Positions 10,566-22,359 of a stretch of DNA of 64,000 nucleotides are shown here, piece by piece. The position numbers were made by a program, and so were the translations under genes. How positions within the stretch are numbered: the stretch's first letter is position 1; every line of letters starts with the position of its first letter. The notes below the pieces were generated by a model that was given only the letters and a program-made list of their open reading frames with translations, was not told the DNA's origin and searched no databases. Source of the DNA: Acanthacorydalis orientalis (taxonomy: Eukaryota; Arthropoda; Insecta; Megaloptera; Corydalidae); NCBI GenBank assembly GCA_034766995.1, contig CM068323.1:2776967-2840966 (forward strand). The letters are read 5' to 3'.

Positions 10566-12640
10566 ACGGGCCGAACGGCACGACCGCACGCTTCCTCGAT
10601 GACTGGGGTTATCACCAGCTGGTGCGGACAGTCCACGATGAGAACCGAAAAGCGTCGGCTCCTACAACTAATGTCGTCGCTCATGCTTTACAGTCTTCTA
10701 TTTTTACATATTTTTTTTTAAAAAAAAGAAATAAAAACATACATTTACAAAACGGCTCTTTTCCTCGATCGCACTTCCCGCACGTTCCAAGAAGTATAAC
10801 GCCGACCGGAGCACTGCGGCCTAGCGGTCGTGTTTAGGGAATCTCCTAAAGACAGAGAACCATCATCGTGAGTTCGCTTCCGCGGATGGACATCCATTCT
10901 TGACGCGGCGACGACCGCCTCTACAGTTATTCGTCGCGCGCATAGAACGGAAATACGTCCGCCGAAACGTACTCTGTTGATACAAAAACTCAACATTTCC
11001 TTCTTTACCTCAGGAATGTTGAATTTGTCCAGGTTCCGCAGTATGTATTCCATGAACCGCGACTTCATACTTCCTGCAGTTTGGTCTGGAATGAATCGAA
11101 CCGTCAGTTTTAAACTCGACCGGCGCCGTATGTTCCGTTAAGAACAAGTTGGCTCGCCTTGCGAACATGAATTGAACGACGCGCACGAATGATATGTACT
11201 ATTCCGGGCATCTGTGACCAACTTCTTCCAAAATTGCAGACTTTAGATGCACAGGTCGTTCGAAGAGATTCACCTCAGTGCGAAATCTAGAAGCATCCGA
11301 TCCTCGCTCGCCGTGTACCTTCACGAAAACAAACAGATCCGTGTGAATCGTGACTGAACGTTCGGACTAAACGACTGAAACACGCACCTCGTGGTGTATT
11401 TCCGCGCTTTCTTTGAACGATAGGCAGCGGATTCTGGAAACGCGCACACGTTTAATGACCGACACGCTCGGAGTTTTAAATAGACCCGAGAGCGACAGCG
11501 GACGGCGTTTCGCACGCACATACTTCTGCAGTGCAGCGGTCAACACCCTCATGTTGCTGCCGCCGGTCGAGACTCTCGAGGGGTTCCCGACGCGGTCCTC
11601 TGAACGGTCGGCGCGTACCCCGTCCTTCGACGTACCAGGCCACCCCTCGTGCAGACGAGCGAAGGGCTGGTCTCTCGACGTGATGGGCCGCTGTTCGTCC
11701 GTCCTCATATCTAAAACAGTCGGACTCGATCGTTCTCGTCCGACCTGTTCGTTTCATACCTTCGGATTACCGTCTCGTCATTACTATGTAAGTTCGTCAT
11801 GTCGTCGATCGAACCTTCGTCGCGGAAATCCACCTCCACTCGTCTCTGACGGTTCGCTGAAATCAAAACGGACACTCGATTTACACGCATCGACTCGGCC
11901 GACCGATCCGCTCTCGTTCTTACTATCGATCTTAGACAGCCTTTATCCGAACTCGCCTCCGGTTCGGTGTCCCGAGGGACGGGTTCACTCGCGTCTGTAT
12001 CTCTTATCGAACGTGGCTACGTTGTTGTCGCGGTCGCTTTCGACGCCGGCGTCACCGAACGCGACGCTAAACTTCTGCGGCCGCAGAGCGTAGCACGGTA
12101 CGTGCGACGCTCGGTGGCACGTGGATCGCTGCGGCTGCGATGTCAAGCTGAAGTAACTGCAAAAACAGTATTTCGATAAATCTTCCCAGTCGGCATCACA
12201 AACACCGTAGCTCTGGTCGACGTCCGCACGACTCGTACCTTTTTAAAATAACACTCACTTCCATGGCTGAGATGTTGCGAAGTCGCCTGCTATCGATCAG
12301 ATACGGCACAATGTACTTCTTGAAACGTACCTTCGCGCTCATCCATGTGCGCTGGAGACCCTAAAAAGTTACGTACGTCAGGTGCCCGTCTGACCTTCAG
12401 CGAGCCGAGCTCTATAAAGGATACACGGCGAAATAATAACTCACCTCGCTCTCCTCGACGCGATGCATTTCGTGTCGTCGCAAGAGCTACGTTTGTCCTA
12501 CGTGAGTAAAAGGTCCTCGTACCTCACACTCGACAACCTCTGAAGCGTACTCACGCTGGCACAACATAATGGTAATAACCGACGGTCTCACGGACAAGAT
12601 CTTCCCAGACCTTTCTTCCCTTAAGCAAGTGCGGTCGTTT
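10566..12640. other. GC/CpG-rich island
   Basis: Visibly richer in G+C and in CG dinucleotides than the rest of the window (for example 11480-12120), with few poly-A/T runs. It is bounded by Harbinger remnant H3 on the left and AT-rich DNA on the right. The 226-residue plus-strand frame at 11413-12093 and overlapping minus-strand frames are expected by chance in such CG-rich DNA. Candidate exons of a Myb-like gene lie on the minus strand within and just beyond it. Undermethylated promoter or 5' gene regions of Hymenoptera often look like this (inference). Confidence 0.6.
10973..11085 (-). CDS. Candidate exon, Rap1-type Myb second half (tentative)
   Basis: Preceded by a good acceptor on the minus strand (gattcattccag). 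It encodes QTAGSMKSRFMEYILRNL and then DKFNIPEVKKEMLSF. The pattern S-x-K-x-RF-x-x-x-IL-x-N-L-x-K-(F/Y) resembles the third helix and tail of Rap1/TERF2IP-type Myb domains. It also resembles the exon at 12259-12360. Donors GAG|GTAAAG (inside) or AGA|GTACGT (10972) could end it. It may be a second Myb repeat of the same gene as 12259-12827. No full gene model could be closed, so this is a lead rather than a firm call. Confidence 0.35.
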
Positions 12641-12827
12641 CTTAATATAATTTACTATTACGTCGTCTTCTAAATTTGAATAGTATAACCTAAAGCACAC
12701 GATTATTCATTACTTTCGAGTAATTCACATTCGACACGATCACATTTTATACAGACATTTGGCCACAGTATCGCTCGTTGCAAGCTGGACAAAAGAAAAA
12801 TGTTAACACTTACCCGTGGTGGTTCAT
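12259..12827 (-). CDS. Candidate Rap1-type Myb/SANT-like protein, first exons
   Basis: Three exons can be assembled on the minus strand. Exon a: ATG at 12827 to 12814, donor GG|GTAAGT. Exon b: 12689 to about 12584, acceptor tgtgctttag, encoding LYYSNLEDDVIVNYIKKRP and then LLKGRKVWEDLVRET. Exon c: 12360 to 12259, acceptor taactttttag, donor GAA|GTGAGT, encoding GLQRTWMSAKVRFKKYIVPY. Joined, they give YS-x2-ED...I-x2-YI...W-x2-L...TW-x2-(A/S)-K-x-R(F/Y), the order of conserved positions in Rap1/TERF2IP-type Myb domains. Phases a-b match. The b-c junction needs a weak donor (ACC|GTCGGT); the stronger GTGAGT at 12554 would break the frame. A further acceptor lies at 12157. Function (telomere or other DNA binding) is inference only. 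Confidence 0.45.
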
Positions 12828-13351
12828 TTCGCAGACCGAAACGATACAAAATAAGATATTCACAACAATTGAGGTACAAATTCCGCGACAATAAAAATTA
12901 TCCATATAGCAAACAAATTGCGCGTGAATTTTAAAAGTAATGTACAACAGCTACTGTCTTCGACAATCAACGTGCTCGAAATGAGATCATCGGGCGGGCC
13001 GACCGATATTTATATCTTGGAACGGACCGTTTTCGGATATTCGAAAAATGAATCGAACACGAACGAGATAACGTAATTATGTCGAATCAGCGATTCGACA
13101 TAAACACCGACGTTCAATAACGACACATATCAGTTACGATAGTAGTTATGTTGTTATGTATCCATCAACACTGCTGTACTTGTTTATAAATGTGTCACGG
13201 CTGACTAATGATTTCATCATCGAGAACGGTTTATATAACACGTGTGCATTTATATCTTTAAGTTGGTTGTTATAGTTTCAAATAAATTATACAATAATTA
13301 AAATATATATTTATCAACAATCAATTTGAACGTATACAGGCGAGAATTATA
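12828..13351. other. AT-rich stretch upstream of the Myb-like gene
   Basis: No recognised gene. Being 5' of the candidate minus-strand gene, it would hold its promoter if that gene is real. I see no convincing core promoter motif. Confidence 0.35.
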
Positions 13352-14272
13352 CGAGGTCAGACAATTAAGTAATGCGACAAAATTCAAAAATCGAGTATAT
13401 TTAAAAATTAAAGTACATCGCTGCGATCCCCTTCAAAGTAGTCCCCTCCCGCATCTATACACTTATTCCAGCGAGTTTTCCAGTTTTCGTAACAATTCTG
13501 GAACACTTCTTGTGGGACCTCTCCGAGTACCCTCGTCACAGATCCTTGGATATCTTCAACGGAGTCAAAATGTCGACCTTTGACGAATTTTTTCATATGG
13601 GGGAATAGGAAAAAGTCGCAGGGTGACATGTCCGGTGAATAGGGCGGTTGTGGTAACGTTGCGATGCCTTTAGACGCCAAAAACTGAGAGACGCTGAACG
13701 CACTGTGACAGGGAGCATTGTCGTGATGCAGAACCCAAGTCTTCGCGATCTCTGGACGCACTCTGAGCACCCTTTTTCGTAATTTTTCGAGCACATTGCG
13801 GTAGAATACTTGATTTACGGTTTGTCCAGGTTGTACGAGCTCTTTGTGAACCACCCCTTTGCTGTCGAAGAAGCAAATCAACATGGTTTTCACTTTGGAC
13901 TTGCTCATTCTCGCCTTCTTTGGCCTTGGTGCTCCAGGGGACAGCCACTGTTGGCTTTGTCGTTTAGTTTCGGGGTCATATTGAAAGAACCAACTTTCAT
14001 CACCAGTAATAACTCGATCGAGAAGAGTAGGATCACTTTCAACCTGCTCGAGACAATCTTGAGCAATTTCTCTGTTCCATTTTCGTGACATGCACTACTC
14101 GCGCGTTGTTACAAAACACTAAACAGCTGGCGAAGAAATGATCGTACGAGGGTGGTCAAGGTCTCAATCGAGAGAGTAGGGATCTGCTATTACGGTGGCG
14201 GAGTTACAGGTTCGCAGTGTTACCACAGGCCGAGAAAAAAAATCGGTCGCATTACTTAATTGTCTGACCTCG
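13352..14272 (-). mobile_element. Mariner family A, copy A4 (internally deleted, 921 bp)
   Basis: Both family A ends, flanked by TA at 13350-13351 and 14273-14274. The 5' leader (cagagaaatt) is joined to gctcaagattgtctcgagc, removing the DNA-binding part of the gene. Confidence 0.93.
13408..14091 (-). CDS. Mariner A4 transposase derivative: intact catalytic domain without DNA-binding domain
   Basis: A continuous 227-residue frame from [14 protein letters not shown] to the normal C-terminus. The three catalytic aspartates are all present (ITGDESW, LHHDNAPCH, PYSPDMSPCD; DD34D spacing), as is the C-terminal NKCIDAGGDYFEGDRS block shared by mariners. About the first 120-130 residues, which carry the paired helix-turn-helix motifs, are absent. 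The ATG used belongs to what is normally upstream sequence fused by the deletion. A catalytic domain alone should not recognise mariner ends. It might still interact with full-length partners (inference). Confidence 0.85.
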   Translation of the reverse strand: MSRKWNREIAQDCLEQVESDPTLLDRVITGDESWFFQYDPETKRQSQQWLSPGAPRPKKARMSKSKVKTMLICFFDSKGVVHKELVQPGQTVNQVFYRNVLEKLRKRVLRVRPEIAKTWVLHHDNAPCHSAFSVSQFLASKGIATLPQPPYSPDMSPCDFFLFPHMKKFVKGRHFDSVEDIQGSVTRVLGEVPQEVFQNCYENWKTRWNKCIDAGGDYFEGDRSDVL

Positions 14273-14274
14273 TA

Positions 14275-16189
14275 TATAGCGTCCGACGACAATCAGCGAT
14301 AGTATGTTGTTCTATTCCGGTTGATTATTACGCTTATCCACAACAGTATATAAACAGTAGTTGAGATCTCATAAGTCCCGGTTTTTTGAAAATTTTTCCC
14401 GGAACCCAAGCATGAGACATTAATAAAAATGACAAATAACATTACACACAATCCACAAACCACAAATGCGGTTAAATACCGTCCAGGTAAGGGCACCACA
14501 CTAATGTAAAACCATAAGGCCAAACCCGGCCCTGTATTATTTTATTACCAATAAAATTCATTTTCATTTTTATTTTATATCTCATAAGTCAGTCTTCACC
14601 GGGACCTCTGCTTCCCTACAATCGACGAGTTTGTCCGCCGACAGGCTAGCCGGTTGTACGGGCGGGCGAGGTCCAGCGAAAACGCCCTAGTCCGCGGACT
14701 AGGAACAAACGACCTCGTCGCCGAACACTGCAAATATCAGCGGCCGAGCCTGCTGGTGGCGCAGCGCGAGGTGGATGATAATCAGTGACCTGGCGTCAGC
14801 CAACATCGATGGCCAGTAAGAGGTCAGCCTTCACTGGTCAGCCTTCAGTAAGAGACGACCCCCTGGAGGGGGGTAGGAATGCTCCAAAACATGAGAATCA
14901 TCGTACCCAGAAACACACCAGTACTATGAGCAACACGAGTCATGAGCGCACATCGCTTGGTACTCAAGATAGCATGGGCCCCTCAGGCCCCCGCTACACA
15001 CGATTGGTCATAAGTCAGTCAAGTAACAGAACCCGTGTGGTTATATTCATCATAGTAACAACAATTAAACAATAATAGTAAACAAATATTTGTTGCGTTT
15101 TATTTGAAACCTGCAGCTTTTATGTTATAATATATCCAAGAGATAACAACGTTACCTATGCGAAAGTTGAAAAAAGTATTGCGTATTTGAAAGAAATGGT
15201 CTGAGTCGAAAAGCAGCGGTTTTTCCAATCTTTTTACAATATCGATGTCCCAAGTTTCGAAATTCAGAGTTTTGAGACTTTTCGAAGTTACTCACTTTCT
15301 GTCTGGAAAGTGGACGGACTAGGAAATCCAAAGGGAAGGGTTCTGAAAGACACTTCTCTAAATTAAAACATGAAAAGTTTTGACAAATCACAGTTTCAGC
15401 TCAATCCCTGTGGTAGATTTAATTTATTTAATTAGAACAGTTTATGATTTATCAGCATTTCAATAGCTTATAAGTACTTTTAAAAAATTGTAGAAATGTG
15501 TAAATAAAAAAAAATAAATAACGTATTCTGTAAAATATGTATTTCTGAAATTAATTTTATTTTTTTTATAATGATTTATAAATAATTCTGTTAGAATTGC
15601 TTTCTGGGATTGATGAGGATGAATAATGATTAACATTTTATATATTACAATATTTATTTATATACTAATAATACATTCACTTTATTATATTATATTCATT
15701 GCGTCACCACATGCGTACACTACAATAAACAGTCCACAACTGCGTTGCTATTAATATAAAACGACACCATCAGCATAGATAAAGTATCTGTGCTGAGTAT
15801 GCTAAGTGTAAATGTACCCAATACTAAACACATTCCATTATTTATTATTCATAAATAACATAAAAATTATTAGTAACTGTCTCTTTATTAGTTAGCAATC
15901 GAACGTATATTTTAAAAAACTGAAATCCGAAAAATTTCTTAGAACGAAATCATCGCTGAAACCCTAACGTTATTGTGATTCAGTTTCAGTCCTTAGATTA
16001 CATATTTATATCACCTCGATTATTTTCACCTTTTCTAAATCATTTTTTTATCTGAATCACACTTTTGAATGCAATTTTAAATGTTTATTTCTTGAAACGA
16101 AATATGATTTTCTCCATCAGTTTATGAAAAGAGAACAAAACAGTTAGTTATTCAACAAATAAAGTTTATTTATAATTACATAAAAAAAA
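14275..16189. other. Intergenic, with an unassigned GC-richer patch at about 14590-15000
   Basis: The patch 14590-15000 is richer in G+C and contains a 96-residue plus-strand frame (14785-15075) that I do not recognise. It could be debris of a retroelement. The remainder up to the PIGK stop codon is AT-rich with no supported feature. Confidence 0.4.
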
Positions 16190-19100
16190 TCAATTACTAA
16201 ACAATTCACTAGGAAACTGATCAATAAATGTGTACATTTTGTTTTTCTGTACACCGTAACTAATTAGAGGCGGTGTAGGTTTTGTGATATTTACTGAAGA
16301 AAGTGTAATCTCTACAGGTCTTAATGACCCGAAGAAATCTGTAACAGGCACTTTATTCGGATCTCTCCTAAATAAATCTTTACGTACACCGACCGTCGAT
16401 ATACAAACCCGTTTTGGACATACGGATAGCTGAAACGAAATTACAAAATGTAGAATCAAATTTTATACGAAACTGATTATTAAATACGTTTCTTTTAATT
16501 ATTTTAGATAAAATAGTTACTTTTATTTCAAATCATTTGACTACTTTTATCCTATAAGCAAAATTTAAAAAAATCTGAACTGATATTTTCTTAACAGAAT
16601 GAAAAAAAACTTACAAATTCACCAATTGTTTTTGTGCTACTTGGAGTTACATTTTCTAGAAATTCGAGAGCATAATATGTATATCGGTCAATAATATAAA
16701 CACCGATGGCAGGATCCATATGATGCTAAAAATAAAATACAAATTTTTTATATAATTTTATACATGACTGTTTCGAAATAACTTACAGATAAAGAATCTT
16801 CTCCGACAAGACTACTCGCAACGGCTAAAATATTTGGCGAATAAAGTTTCTCATACATTGATGCCGCTTGACAAGTATCGATCATAAAAAAGATTTCATT
16901 ATATCTGAAATAGATTTTTTAGAGTACACTTTATTGCTATAAACAGTGAAAGATATTATTTTTTTTATGAATATTTTTTAATATTGATAAAAAATACAGA
17001 TAAATAATTATATCCATAACAGTTATAACTAAAACTGTATAAAAAATAAAAATAGAACTCGTACGCTGATCATTTTAAATGACGAAGATTGAATTTTTAT
17101 AAAGTGCTGCTTAGTATTTTATTCTTTGGATCTCAAATTACTTTCACGATGCCAGAACTGTATTATCTTAAACTACTTAAGTGAAAAGCTTGACTTTATT
17201 AAATAATATTTGAAGATAATATCTTGAGCTCTTGACTGAGAAAGATTTAAATATTTAAAAAAAACGCTGCCGAAGCCACAGGAATGATTTAATCAGCTTT
17301 GGGGAAAGGTAATGTGATGCATAAAACAGGCAAAAAATAATAAAACAGTGAATGAGGTCTGAAAATGTATTATGATTTCATCAAAGCCGTCATCTTGTTT
17401 TTAATAAGAGATTCGTCAGTTATCTGACAGATGGAGCAAAGTTATAGAAAATAAAGGGGGATATTTTAAAGATTGAAATGTATTTTTTCATGAACATTTA
17501 CTATAAAAAGGGTACCAAATTAATTTGCACACCTAATGTATCAAGCCAGTCCATAAGTTCGAGCATATTGACGTAATATGTATGATTCATCATAACTCAT
17601 TTCATAGAACAGTACACTTGTAATCAAGATGTATTGTTTTGATATGTATACTCGAGTAGTCAGTTTATCATTGATTTTTCTAAACATTGGATGTGTATAA
17701 GAGACACTAGAAAATGAATATCGATAAACAGTACAAACAGGTACATTCTACACCTTTTATTTTTAAATGATGAAAGTGGAAATTTTGTCACAGAAAAAAT
17801 TTACAATGTTCATAATGAGAATAGTATCAGTGTTAAGACTATCTAGAAATGGTTTCAAAGATTCAGGGCAAGACAAAGCAGTGTTAATGGTGAGCCCTGG
17901 TCAGGGTGTCCTGTTAAGGTTGACAACAATGGTTTAAAGGTCTTGTAGATTCAGAACCAAAACTAACGGTAAATCAGATTGCAGAAATGTGTTTGATTTC
18001 CTCATCTAAAGGAGATAGAAAAGGTGTCCAAGCTTGGAAAGTGTACCACATGAGCTATCAGAAGCCAATTTCCAGCAGCAAATAAACATCTGTACTTCTC
18101 TTTTAACCCACTTTGAACATGATCCATTTCATGATTGTATCGACAAGTGATGAAAAGTGGATACTGTATCATAATGTCGTAAGAAAAAGACAGTGGACAG
18201 ATAAGGATAAGAAGCCCTTACCGACTGCAAAGGAGGAACTGCACCCAAAAAATATTTTTTTGTTTGTTTGGGGGGATATGTACGGTGTTATCTACTTGAA
18301 ATATTAGAACCAAATCAAACATTAATACAGATGTCTGTTATCAACAGCTTTCATGTTTAAACTCAGTATTGATTAAAAAACGCCTGTGATTAGTGAATAT
18401 CAAAAAGGTTTTGTTCCACCATGTAATGCTAGATTACACATGGCATAGACAACACTACAAAAAATTAGTAACTGCCTCATCCCTCTTACTTGCCAGAATT
18501 TATCGGGAAAAAAATTAAACAATAAAGATGAAATCGAAAAAGAAATTTCGGGGTTTTTTCCATCAAAGCGAGAGTCCTTTCACATAAATGGAATTAAAAA
18601 ATAACCTAGATGATGGCAACAAGTTGTTGATAATGAAGGAAAATATATAATTGATTAAAATAGTAAAATGTTTCATTAGCATTGTCTAAAAATTTCTCGA
18701 GAATATGCATGAATTTATGGACTGACCCAATACATGTTTGTATATAAATGCATACATACATTGTTACATTAATTTTATACAAGTTATTACTAATTAATTA
18801 AAATACCTTTGTTTCTGCCACATTTGTTCTAGAGCATCGGCCAGTTCTTGACTAGTTATTTCTTCTGAATCTTGAAATTTCAGGAAACCATCGCCTCCGT
18901 GACCAGTTAAATAAACTAAAATATTACTTCCTTCATCAGTTAACAACTGTTTGGATCGAGGAATTCCTTGTGGTAAACGACCAGTTAATAATCGTACGAA
19001 ATTGTCAACAGTAACCTTAACAAAAATACATGAAAAACAATTAAGTTGATAAAGTTGTCTATAAAGGCCTGTGTATTTGAAATTTCTTTTATTCACGCAT

Positions 19101-21289
19101 TCATTTCTCTTTGTGGATCACAAGTTATGATTCATCAATGGCTTTATCTACACTATCAAGTGCTTTAAGTTAAATAACTCTTCAAATTAATGCACATTCG
19201 TATTAAAGTTTATAGAAACATACGAAGACACTTTATATGTCCTATATATTAATATAAAAAAGTTAAATCTTTGCCTGGACAATGTGTTTATGTTAATAAT
19301 CTGTAAGTTGAATTTCATTTTACAAACTGTGCTCGTGTGAATCGAATTATATCAGAATGATAATGGGTCTACATAAAATCAACAATAATTTTTTTTTAGT
19401 GACTAGTAAATGTTCACCATTAACCTGTACAATTTTCATAAGAAAAAAATCTTAGTCAATTAATTCCACATAAAGTAAACTTCACGACAACAATTATTTA
19501 TCTGATAATTTTAATTCATTGTTTTGATGATAATATGGACTTAACATAAAAATGTATATCACAGCAAGAATGCATATGATATTATGTATAGAAAATAAGT
19601 CTCGAATTCATGACATTATTTCGAAATCATGAAATTTCATCTCGGATAATATCAAATTTTATTACTTTGTTTCAGGTAGATGGTATTAGCTGTTACAACT
19701 TTTGAACACATGCAGTAATTTGTTAATGACTTGAGTTGCTGATATGCTCTTGAACCCCATTTAGTTGTTATTGTGAGACAAACAAAATATATTGTTTTAA
19801 AGAGTTTGCTGTATACAGCAAACTCCTGTATAGCTCAGTTAACTGCTTCTACAAAAACACTGTATTATATGAAACCGTGTTACATGAGGTTCAACGTCCA
19901 TACAAAATGTGTTATATCGTTCCTATCTATAATATCTTACAAGATCTATCTATCTTATATCTACGCATCATGCATAGTTATAATTAAAACATATATGATA
20001 AATGTATGTTTTAATCGTGAGTTTTGCCTCATTTCATTCTCCTTGCATATGTAAAACCGTGTTATAAATGCTGTGCTATCTGAGATACTATTGCAATTCT
20101 TTGAAAATAAATCGAATCCATGTTATAAAAGTACTGTGTTATCTGAGGTTTGCTGCATATAGTATCGACAAATAATGTTTATGATATTAGTATTAAACAT
20201 GTTTTATTTCCGTCTAATAAATTTAATTATTGACCATATGAACATTTTCATTATCGACAATATTTGTTAGTAATTATTGCAATAAATAGTTTTTAGTTAC
20301 TTAAGTGTGATTTCTTTAAATTCATTTTATAGAAGCATGTCTTTCTATACATTTCTAATTATAAAAAAATCAATAAAATTTTTCAATCCAGTCTAAGTTC
20401 AATTAAAGCCTTCGTCACTAATATTTATTTTTCTAAACAAGTATATGTATTTAATAAGAATTATAAATATAAATATATATACATAATGATGAAAAATATA
20501 ATATACAGAATTCATTTCTTAATATAAAACTCAAAAAACAAAAAATGTATACACTATATTTAAGTAACAATTCCTTTGAGCCTTTATAATACTTTTTAAA
20601 ATAGTACTTTCATTGTTTATTCTTGAATAATGCAATATGGTTACATGTTATTACTTGCGACTAATTGGATGTCAATGTTTTAGCACTTAGAAACTCATTG
20701 CGGCATTAACGTTATAACACCGCAATGAAATCGTGAGTACTGAAGCGTTATGATACCAACATGTCATGACTACCGAGCGTATGATTTCAAACAAGGCTCA
20801 TTTCCCATCTCTAGTATATATACACTTCAGTACGCAATGTATGCTAACAAAATTCAATTTGAAAAAATGTATGGAACGACCCAAACCTCATATCCTCTGT
20901 AATCTACTTCCACATTGTCTCCATAAACATTAATGTGCTGATTTGCATTATTAAAAACTGTAGCCGGGCGTGGATTTCGAGGATTACAAGCCATGTCATC
21001 AGCGACCATTAAAATAATTTGACTATCTGGTATACCTAAACGTTTGACACTACGATATATTGACAACACATTTGCAACATGACGATAATTGAACCAAAAT
21101 CGAGATGTATCAACTAACACTGCCCAATTGTTAGTATGTGAAGATTTTTCAAACTCTTCAGGTAACTAAAATGTAACACAACATTAGTAAAATATCCTGA
21201 CTGACGAATAACAATGACATTTTTACTTTGGTTTGCTCCGAATAATTTATATAAAGAAGAAAAATAACAGAAACAATGAACGTTTTCAT
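16190..21289 (-). CDS. PIGK: GPI-anchor transamidase catalytic subunit (PIG-K/GPI8)
   Basis: Cysteine protease-like (C13, caspase-fold) subunit of the ER-luminal GPI transamidase, which cleaves the C-terminal signal of precursor proteins and attaches a GPI anchor. Six exons, all with GT-AG borders and matching phases: 21289-21227, 21165-20887, 19015-18807, 16904-16787, 16725-16615, 16429-16190. They give about 339 residues. Exon 1 is a signal peptide ([19 protein letters not shown]). Exon 2 holds [20 protein letters not shown] and [14 protein letters not shown]. Exon 3 holds the catalytic His ([13 protein letters not shown], about residue 153). Exon 4 holds the nucleophile Cys ([12 protein letters not shown], about residue 195). 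Exon 6 holds CPKRVC and TDFFGS. His-Cys spacing is normal. The protein stops without an obvious C-terminal membrane helix, unlike the longer vertebrate form. Introns hold a dead mariner and a MITE. Confidence 0.95.
17249..17480 (+). pseudogene. Short mariner transposase N-terminal relic (PIGK intron)
   Basis: The plus strand gives NAAEATGMI then [12 protein letters not shown] across stops, matching the N-terminal block of irritans/mauritiana-type mariners (compare 33379-33500, which reads MASEKQHVRHCK...). Highly decayed, with no ends recognised. Confidence 0.4.
17541..18730 (+). mobile_element. Degenerate mariner in PIGK intron 3 (1190 bp)
   Basis: Terminal inverted repeats (tcaagccagtccataagttc and the complement of gaatttatggactgacccaa) flanked by TA at 17539-17540 and 18731-18732. 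Length is typical of a full mariner. It lies antisense to PIGK, inside the intron between exons 3 and 4, so it is removed by splicing. Confidence 0.85.
17714..18660 (+). pseudogene. Dead mariner transposase (irritans-like)
   Basis: Recognisable pieces are [19 protein letters not shown], containing the first-Asp motif (family consensus DEKWILYDN), [19 protein letters not shown], and NARLHMA (second-Asp region, Asp replaced by Cys/other). Many stops and frameshifts separate them. The third Asp motif is unreadable. An old, inactive copy. Confidence 0.7.
19816..20155. mobile_element. Small pogo/Tigger-like MITE in PIGK intron 2
   Basis: The left end cagcaaact and right end ggtttgctg are inverted repeats. 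Subterminal sequence (ctgaggtttgctg, ataacacagtac when reversed) resembles pogo-group ends, and TA precedes the left end. The right side reads CA rather than TA. Non-coding and about 340 bp. Confidence 0.4.
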
Positions 21290-21724
21290 TTTAATACTAT
21301 ATTCCATAATCTTAACTTAACCTAGAAACATTATCTTTGGTGACAATTCCGATTCTAAACGAGTGTAAACAAACGGTGTATCTACACATGTTAACTGCGA
21401 TTTGACAATATTCAAACCAATGACTCTCAACCTATTGATAATTAATGTTATTTTCAGATTTTTTATAATTTGTCATGGTACAAGTAAGACATAAAGTTTA
21501 AAAACGCGTCCATATAAAATAAACTAGACATTAAATATTTTTAACAAATAAAACATTCTGTAGTAACTAGTTAATGCTCGTCACAATTTTGCAGTAAATA
21601 CATTTTTATCCTTGAAGCAATAATAGATTAAATACAATTTAGTATTATCCTTTTTAAATTTACTGAGTGTATAATTCAAATAATCTTTAAGATATTTCAA
21701 CATTCTAGAAAGTGTCAATTCTCC

Positions 21725-21787
<63 letters not shown>

Positions 21788-22359
21788 ATGTGTGTGTTAG
21801 GAATGTAGTTAGATGTCTAAATCTCAACAAATACTTCAACAAATATGCATTAGTAAAGAGAAATGAATAATGGCAAGGAAATAAAATGAAAAAATTGATA
21901 TATGTATATGTGTATGTATATTCCTGTATGCATGAGTATGTATGTTATATATTGTAATAAAAGTACAACTGTATACTGTTTATAACTTTATTATTTAGAA
22001 ATAAGTATTCAATTCATTAAATACAGTGGAGTGATACAGTAGATAGTCATTCAACGACACACCCGTTTACACTGCCCGGTTGTCTCCCCTCCTCACCAAG
22101 AGACTCACATGAGGGCAGCACTTACCAATCAAGTACTAACCATGACATATATGTATGGAATAATTTTTAAATTTTATATATGTATTTTTTTCCCAATAGC
22201 AATGCATATTCAGTGAAAATATTGATGTTCAATTTGTAACGAAAATTCAGAGGATATCATGCACGATTTCTGTGATCCTGATGTCTTAAAATTTAAAAAT
22301 ATTATTACGTTATATATAGACGTTATCCGATTAATATATTATGTTGTGAAACCAAATCG
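21290..22359. other. Region 5' of PIGK, AT-rich
   Basis: Would include the PIGK promoter, but I see no decisive element. Holds a (TA)n run at 21729-21782 followed by tgtgtgtatgtgtgtg. The rest has no recognised gene. Confidence 0.4.
21729..21782. repeat. (TA)n/(TG)n microsatellite
   Basis: Perfect TA run passing into TG repeats upstream of PIGK. Confidence 0.9.

Noticed and set aside
11413..12093. 226-residue plus-strand open frame in the GC-rich island
   Set aside because: No recognisable domain, low-complexity Ser/Arg/Leu bias, and overlapping long frames on the other strand. In CG-rich DNA stops are rare, so this is expected by chance.
12554..12560. Strong GTGAGT donor as the end of the second Myb-like exon
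   Set aside because: Using it forces a frame that stops in the next exon. I kept the weaker in-frame donor as the working model but marked it uncertain.
19826..19900. tRNA-like words (tagctcagttaactgc, ggttcaacgtcc) in PIGK intron 2
   Set aside because: No acceptor stem or anticodon arm could be folded; the stretch belongs to a MITE-like inverted repeat.
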